This document shows positions 60,384-64,000 of a DNA stretch of 64,000 bases, in pieces (positions within the stretch are counted from its first letter, which is position 1; the number at the start of each line of letters is the position of its first letter). The notes beneath the pieces were generated by a model. It saw only the letters and a program-made list of their open reading frames with translations, did not search any database and was not told the origin of the DNA. Origin of the DNA: Shewanella eurypsychrophilus (GTDB taxonomy: Bacteria > Pseudomonadota > Gammaproteobacteria > Enterobacterales > Shewanellaceae). Both the position numbers and the translations under genes were made by a program. Location: NCBI RefSeq assembly GCF_007004545.3, contig NZ_CP045503.2, positions 3,256,501 to 3,320,500 of the forward strand. Reading direction: 5' to 3'.

Positions 60384-60688
60384 AAATCTTCGTTACCCTT
60401 TCTTATCTTAGGCTTATTACCTAAGTGTTTAATACCGTGCTTAAATTTATAGTCACTAACGATTGCGCCTAGTTCTTCATTGTTTCTTACATGATGATTG
60501 TCTACTTTAAAATCATCAGAAAGGCGTAACTCTTCAATTCTCTGTTTCATTCCAGCTGAACGCTTCCATGACTTCATATCTTCGTTCAGTTCCTGATCAG
60601 AAAGATGCATCAGATTAACGTGAGTAGTAAAGAAAGCTTTCTTTAGTTTCTTTGAGTGTATAACTTTTAAACCATAAATCATTTGCAT
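60380..60688 (-). CDS. Small basic cytoplasmic protein, unknown function (operon gene 4)
   Basis: About 102 residues, no signal peptide, rich in Lys, Arg and His (KHGIKHLGNKPKIRKGNEDL at the end). The only member of the operon without an export signal. The second ATG at 60682 gives an ATGA overlap with gene 3 and may be the true start. It could be a regulator or a nucleic-acid-binding partner; this is speculative. Confidence 0.65.
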   Translation of the reverse strand: MQMIYGLKVIHSKKLKKAFFTTHVNLMHLSDQELNEDMKSWKRSAGMKQRIEELRLSDDFKVDNHHVRNNEELGAIVSDYKFKHGIKHLGNKPKIRKGNEDL

Positions 60689-61041
60689 ACCAAAGATAAG
60701 TTATTGCCGTCATTTAAAAAACCAGATCCATCAACGTAGAAAGTTTTAAATCCAGTGTACCCACCATAGCTATTCTTTGCATTCCTTTCACCGCAAACAA
60801 TCCTTACAGCATCTGGTAAAGATGCTCCACTATAATCACCACCACGTTTAATTTTAAAGTTTCTGAACTGCACTGACTCTGGATCTTTCAGTTTTACTGA
60901 AGCAATATCACTAACGGTTTTTTTAATTTGAGAATCATTCATACCGTTGAATATATTACTTGAAGCATTCTTCATGTAATCAGGTGTTGAACCACAACCT
61001 GTTAGAGCTAGTAAAGCTGCTAATATAATAATCTTTTTCAT
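60679..61041 (-). CDS. Lipoprotein with KDPESVQFRN/CGERNAKNSYGG domain (operon gene 3)
   Basis: 120 residues. Lipobox ALTGC (Cys16) after MKKIIILAALLALTG. The mature part contains KLKDPESVQFRNFKIKRGG and VCGERNAKNSYGGYTGFK, a pattern I have seen in many small exported proteins of proteobacteria, including phage-encoded ones, with a C-terminal Cys (SLVCK). The two Cys could form a disulfide. Function unknown. Start overlaps the gene 2 stop as ATGA. Confidence 0.72.
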   Translation of the reverse strand: MKKIIILAALLALTGCGSTPDYMKNASSNIFNGMNDSQIKKTVSDIASVKLKDPESVQFRNFKIKRGGDYSGASLPDAVRIVCGERNAKNSYGGYTGFKTFYVDGSGFLNDGNNLSLVCK

Positions 61042-61310
61042 TTCACTACTACCTTAGTAGTTACTTTCGTACTTACTTTTATTTGGTTTATCGTTGGCAA
61101 TACAGTTCCCTGAATTTTTGCGATAGCAGCTTGGTTAGCAGGTGAATTGAATAGGTTTTCAAACTTTGCCTGATCCCACATGTTCATGCTGGCGTACTCA
61201 GGCAATGTGATAACGCCATCCTCAAATATCTTAACTGTGTAATGCTCACCCTTTGGTGCTGAACTACAACCTGTTGCAGCTAGTAAAGCAATTAGTAATA
61301 ATTTCTTCAT
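61038..61310 (-). CDS. Small lipoprotein (operon gene 2)
   Basis: About 90 residues from ATG 61310; an upstream TTG at 61316 is possible. Lipobox AATGC after MKKLLLIALLA. The mature part has YTVKIFEDGVITLPEYASM and ends in TKVTTKVVVK. No family recognised. It begins 2 bases after the gene 1 stop and overlaps gene 3 as ATGA. Confidence 0.7.
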   Translation of the reverse strand: MKKLLLIALLAATGCSSAPKGEHYTVKIFEDGVITLPEYASMNMWDQAKFENLFNSPANQAAIAKIQGTVLPTINQIKVSTKVTTKVVVK

Positions 61311-61312
61311 TA

Positions 61313-61594
61313 TCAATAACCGAGATACTTTTTACATTTACTCAATGTTTGAGTATTTTCATGCATAATTTCTGCTTCAGCGGCTAATTTTGTGAACTCA
61401 AGCAAATTATCAGTTTCTGACATTTTATTAAACCACTCTGATTTAAACTTTTCTGCCGCATCATTCAAACCAGCATCAGTTGCCAATTTCTCACAAACGA
61501 TCATTGCACCTGCATAGAATGCATCTTTTTCAATATCTGCATTTGCACTAGCACTTGTTCCAGCTAATATAGCCATCAATAATACTTTTTTCAT
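61313..61594 (-). CDS. Small periplasmic protein (operon gene 1)
   Basis: 93 residues from ATG 61594; the frame is open to a TTG at 61606. Signal peptide MKKVLLMAILAGTSASANA with an AxA cleavage site and no lipobox, so secreted to the periplasm. The mature part is helical with two cysteines (IVCEKLA near 34 and LSKCKKYLGY at the end). No family recognised. First gene of the operon; a near-consensus promoter lies 30-60 bases upstream. Confidence 0.7.
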   Translation of the reverse strand: MKKVLLMAILAGTSASANADIEKDAFYAGAMIVCEKLATDAGLNDAAEKFKSEWFNKMSETDNLLEFTKLAAEAEIMHENTQTLSKCKKYLGY

Positions 61595-61626
61595 TTTGAA
61601 TCTCAAAGATACGATATCCGCTGGTG

Positions 61627-61654
61627 ATTATACATCTGCATACTCAGCCGTCAA
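61627..61654 (-). promoter_or_regulatory. Sigma-70 promoter of the five-gene operon
   Basis: Read on the minus strand: TTGACG, 16-base spacer, TATAAT. The -10 ends 33 bases before the ATG of gene 1, giving a leader of about 25 bases. Confidence 0.75.
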
Positions 61655-61864
61655 CCTGATAGCGATTAGGCTTGGTGAAGCCACAAAAGGTTTACGTGCT
61701 TTCTATTTGACGGCACTAATCCACTATTTCCATATCAAAATTTGAAAACGGTTCTGAGGCTGAACTAACCCATTAGCTTTAAGTTTTGAAAATCCTATGT
61801 TTACTTACCATCGAGCTATAGCCCTACACCGTAACCAATAGAGTATACTCATACGAACACAACA

Positions 61865-61916
61865 AGGTGAATACGCATACCGTGTTCATTAGGGTTGAAA
61901 TCCAGAGGTGAATACG
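61865..61916 (+). repeat. Direct repeats AGGTGAATACG upstream of the resolvase
   Basis: Two identical 11-mers at 61865-61875 and 61906-61916, 41 bases apart, in the 100 bases before the resolvase gene. Serine resolvases act on multi-subsite res regions placed in this position. Confidence 0.5.
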
Positions 61917-61964
61917 GCATTATCATAATCTCTAGAGGCAAATGAACACAGTAAGGGGTACAAA

Positions 61965-62516
61965 ATGGCTAAAGTTGGATATGTGAGAGTTTCATCAGTT
62001 CAGCAGAACACAGATCGCCAACTGGATAATGTTGAGTTAGATAAAGTATTCACTGATAAGTGTTCAGGTGGTTCAACTAACAGGCCAGCACTTGAGCAGT
62101 TGATCGAGTACGTGCGTTCAGGTGATACCGTTGTTGTTCATAGCATTGATAGATTAGCGCGTTCTATTGATGATCTACGTGGAATGGTTAAATCTTGGAA
62201 CAATGCGGGTATCACTGTTCAGTTCATTAAAGAGGGTTTAGTGTTCAATGCTGAGGATACATCACCAATTGCTGAGCTAATGCTTAACATGTTGGGCTCA
62301 ATTGCACAGTTCGAGAAAGCATTGATCAATGAGAGGCAAGCAGAGGGGATCGCCAAAGCAAAGAGCAAAGGCATTTACACTGGTAGAAAGGCCAATACAG
62401 CCAAGCACAGCGATATTAAAGAGTTATTGGTTCAAGGTATGAGTATTAGAAAGATAGCCGCTGAGCTTGATTGTGGGGTTTCTACAGTACAGCGAGTAAA
62501 GAAAGAAATGATTTAA
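61965..62516 (+). CDS. Serine resolvase/invertase family recombinase
   Basis: 183 residues. The catalytic domain (about 1-135) has GYVRVSSVQQNTDRQ with Ser10 as nucleophile, DKCSGGSTNRPALEQLIEYV, VHSIDRLARS with the catalytic Arg residues, and AQFEKALINERQAEGI. A C-terminal Hin-type helix-turn-helix (about 145-183) reads IKELLVQGMSIRKIAAELDCG. It resembles Tn3-type resolvases and plasmid or phage DNA invertases. An AAGGGG site precedes the ATG. It may resolve multimers or invert DNA of the element. Confidence 0.9.
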   Translation: MAKVGYVRVSSVQQNTDRQLDNVELDKVFTDKCSGGSTNRPALEQLIEYVRSGDTVVVHSIDRLARSIDDLRGMVKSWNNAGITVQFIKEGLVFNAEDTSPIAELMLNMLGSIAQFEKALINERQAEGIAKAKSKGIYTGRKANTAKHSDIKELLVQGMSIRKIAAELDCGVSTVQRVKKEMI

Positions 62517-62553
62517 TTAGATGAGATTTCAGGCAGGTACTAAGCCAGATTTT

Positions 62554-62587
62554 AAGCAGTTCATTTTAAAAGTGAGCTGCTTTTTTA
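62554..62587 (+). terminator. Terminator of the resolvase gene
   Basis: AAGCAGTTCATTTT pairs with AAAAGTGAGCTGCTT (with G-T wobbles), then six T, 38 bases after the stop. Confidence 0.8.
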
Positions 62588-62777
62588 TGGGCTTAGTTCA
62601 TAGTTTTCGATGTAGTACTTAACCCTTACGGGTAGTTTTATGTATTTAGAGCACCTTACTAAAAATCTTATGCATAGATCCAGTAGATCAGCTGTAAGCA
62701 TTGGTATCAATAGGTTTGAGGTTTAGCCAAAACCTAGAATACATAAGATAACATAAGCCATTATCATTTAGTGATCT

Positions 62778-62817
62778 TAGTTACTGGGTTTCTATGTGGT
62801 ATTTGATAACAAAAACG
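62778..62817 (+). repeat. Dispersed non-coding repeat, copy 2
   Basis: Counterpart of 59205-59244: the right 25 bases (62793-62817) match at 22 positions, and a TTAGTT motif opens both copies. Confidence 0.55.
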
Positions 62818-62988
62818 AATTACCATCTTAGCCATATAAAAAATAAATCCATATTTTGAATGGGGTTAGTGGGTTTGTGCCGTGTTTACCTATATCCCTG
62901 TATAGGGGGCTTGCTGATCTAGAATGTTGATTAACAAGTCCACTAGCATGATATTTTATTATCTGTATTGAATGCCAACATAGCTACA

Positions 62989-63047
62989 CGTGGGCAACGT
63001 GGGCAACGTGGGCAACGTGGGCAACGTGGGCAACGTGGGCAACGTGG
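62989..63047 (+). repeat. Tandem array of the 9-mer CGTGGGCAA
   Basis: Six perfect copies of CGTGGGCAA (62989-63042) and a partial seventh (CGTGG). It is GC-rich within AT-rich DNA and lies in no plausible gene, 85 bases past the downstream end of the following minus-strand gene. Confidence 0.92.
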
Positions 63048-63131
63048 TAAAGGTAGCGTTTAGGAGCAATAGATAGTGCTATGCGAACATAGGTAGTGAT
63101 CCTCGAAGTAACACTGTGATGTATAGGCATA

Positions 63132-63743
63132 TCATGGTTTATTGATAGTGTTCATCAATTCAGGATTTGATTTCAATCTCTGGATTACTTGATCACGTGG
63201 TTCGTTCTCTTGTGCCGATACAGGGTTTGCTTGCTTGGCTATATGCTCATAATACATATCATCAATTGATTTAAGGCAAGTGTGCTCATCAGTGCCGAAC
63301 TTATCCATAAACACATCTAATGGCTGTATGATTTGCTTTTGTTGCTCTGTGTTCGATTTAGTGGGCTTATACACCTCACGCTCAAGGCGAGCGTTTAGCT
63401 GTGCTTTGGTTTCTGTGTTCTTGAATAATTCTTGATATAGATCTTGGTTCATAATGAAATCCTTTTCATTTATGTTGTTGTGTTCTGTAGTTATACGCTT
63501 TCTAGGTTGCATGTAACCTAGAATGCCACCTAAAAAATGTGGTTGGTAACATGCTGAAACGCAGTAGTGTCGTGGGTTTTCGAGGTATTTGTAACCTATG
63601 TTACCTAAAATCTTATATATAGGGAAAAATAAAAGTAGGTAGCCCACCACAGCCCCACCCACTAAGGGTAGCGGATAGGTTACATTGGTTTCATTTACCT
63701 CTTTAAAGCAGTGAAATCCAACCACAACAAGGGTTGCAGCCAT
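63132..63743 (-). CDS. Two-TM membrane protein with soluble C-terminal domain, unknown function
   Basis: About 203 residues from ATG 63743, which has AGGGGG 5 bases upstream; the frame is open to a TTG at 63797. TM segments are about 2-12 and 27-44 (LVGGAVVGYLLLFFPIYK), followed by YKYLENPRHY. The C-terminal half is polar (LYQELFKNTETKAQLNARLE). A second ATG at 63452 has its own AAGGA with a 7-base spacer, so the last 106 residues may also be made as a separate soluble protein, or be a separate gene. No family recognised. Confidence 0.55.
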   Translation of the reverse strand: MAATLVVVGFHCFKEVNETNVTYPLPLVGGAVVGYLLLFFPIYKILGNIGYKYLENPRHYCVSACYQPHFLGGILGYMQPRKRITTEHNNINEKDFIMNQDLYQELFKNTETKAQLNARLEREVYKPTKSNTEQQKQIIQPLDVFMDKFGTDEHTCLKSIDDMYYEHIAKQANPVSAQENEPRDQVIQRLKSNPELMNTINKP

Positions 63744-63783
63744 GATACCCCCTAAAGAAAAGGGTGCATTCAAGGTTACATTG

Positions 63784-64000
63784 TTACCTACCTGCAAATT
63801 TTCTTAGTGTCGTGTAACCACACTTGGCACCTGCTTTCTTAATATCGGCCATTAGCTTAGTGAGATCAGATCCTGAATTCTGGCTCAAGCATTTTGAACA
63901 ACAAAGCATGATTTCACTATCATCATATCTACCAGCTATTAAAGCTGCCATTAACTTTTGAATATCAACATGGTGTAGCTTGCCAATGTTCCGATTTATT
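63784..64000 (-). CDS. 3' end of a cysteine-rich protein gene (partial)
   Basis: An open frame on the minus strand runs from the right edge to TAA at 63784-63786 with about 71 codons. It reads LHHVDIQKLMAALIAGRYDD, then EIMLCCSKCLSQNSGSD, and a later KAGAKCGYTTLRKFAGR. The CC-x2-C and later Cys suggest a small metal-binding or DNA-binding protein. It overlaps the open frame of the neighbouring membrane protein, consistent with a shared transcript. The N-terminus lies outside the window. Confidence 0.6.
   Translation of the reverse strand, partial: INRNIGKLHHVDIQKLMAALIAGRYDDSEIMLCCSKCLSQNSGSDLTKLMADIKKAGAKCGYTTLRKFAGR

Larger units (their letters stand above)
61607..61964. other. Divergent region between the exported-protein operon and the resolvase
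   Basis: 358 bases. The left part holds the operon promoter. The right part, 61850-61960, has two direct copies of AGGTGAATACG, an inverted GAACAC/GTGTTC pair and the resolvase start, and may be a res-like recombination site. Confidence 0.55.
62588..63131. other. Gene-free stretch with tandem and dispersed repeats
   Basis: About 540 bases without a plausible gene. It holds the second copy of the dispersed repeat (62778-62817) and the 9-bp tandem array at 62989-63047. The rest is AT-rich and unremarkable. Confidence 0.55.

Noticed and set aside
61610..61747. Plus-strand 45-codon frame with coding-like composition
   Set aside because: It lies on the promoter (61627-61654) of the minus-strand operon, has no ribosome site and only a TTG start.
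62989..63047. Repeat array as a CRISPR
   Set aside because: Units are 9 bp and directly adjacent, with no spacers and no cas genes.

Overview
The window reads as chromosome from a marine gammaproteobacterium, most likely Shewanella. The evidence is gene content and order: a proteobacterial dedicated sortase two-component pair (pdsR/pdsS), a monomeric isocitrate dehydrogenase beside cspD-clpS-clpA, an aat-bpt-infA block, leucine dehydrogenase, a RoxA oxygenase, ydiJ-ppsA-ppsR-aroH, and acs divergent from an SSF-type sensor kinase. No tRNA, rRNA or CRISPR array was seen. The species call is inference; no search was run.

Layout. 1-3336: tail of an unidentified gene, then pdsR and pdsS. 3412-8835: metC behind tandem MetJ-like boxes, an S51 peptidase, a periplasmic serine hydrolase, a Nif3 protein, a small basic protein and a glycine-zipper protein; a perfect 22-bp inverted repeat lies at 7731-7778. 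8885-13365: an N-degron cluster (aat, bpt, clpA, clpS) with infA inside it. 13611-24129: cspD, icd, rluE-nudJ-mnmA-hflD-purB, roxA, a DUF4826 gene and ldh behind a LiuR-like palindrome. 24337-34051: a small tail-anchored protein, a marR-pliI pair, DUF1285, ydiJ, ppsA, ppsR and aroH. 34099-37895: a Fur-box-controlled TonB receptor and a PepSY membrane protein. 38093-55315: a thioesterase, then the acetate-switch genes. A CrbR-like regulator (38767) and crbS/acs (49763-55315) flank a VieSAB-like signalling cluster (39497-47361) and two metabolic genes. 55440-57182: radD.

From about 57245 to the right edge the DNA changes character. It is visibly AT-richer, with long gene-free stretches. A large serine recombinase overlaps the stop of a 21-codon open frame that has its own promoter and ribosome site, so this may be an integration junction. 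Beyond it lie a compact five-gene operon of small exported proteins with its own promoter and terminator, a resolvase behind direct repeats, a 9-bp tandem repeat, a two-TM membrane protein and the end of a cysteine-rich gene. I read this as one end of an integrated element whose other end is outside the window.

How the genes work together. CrbS/CrbR probably controls acs: the same palindrome, TAGACCAARGTCTA, lies upstream of both crbR and acs. The VieS-like kinase, the receiver-TPR protein and the receiver-EAL phosphodiesterase form a likely c-di-GMP circuit, joined by a kinase-less CHASE4-HAMP-PAS sensor whose start overlaps the kinase stop. The two features I consider most likely to be undescribed are that sensor arrangement and the five-gene exported-protein operon.
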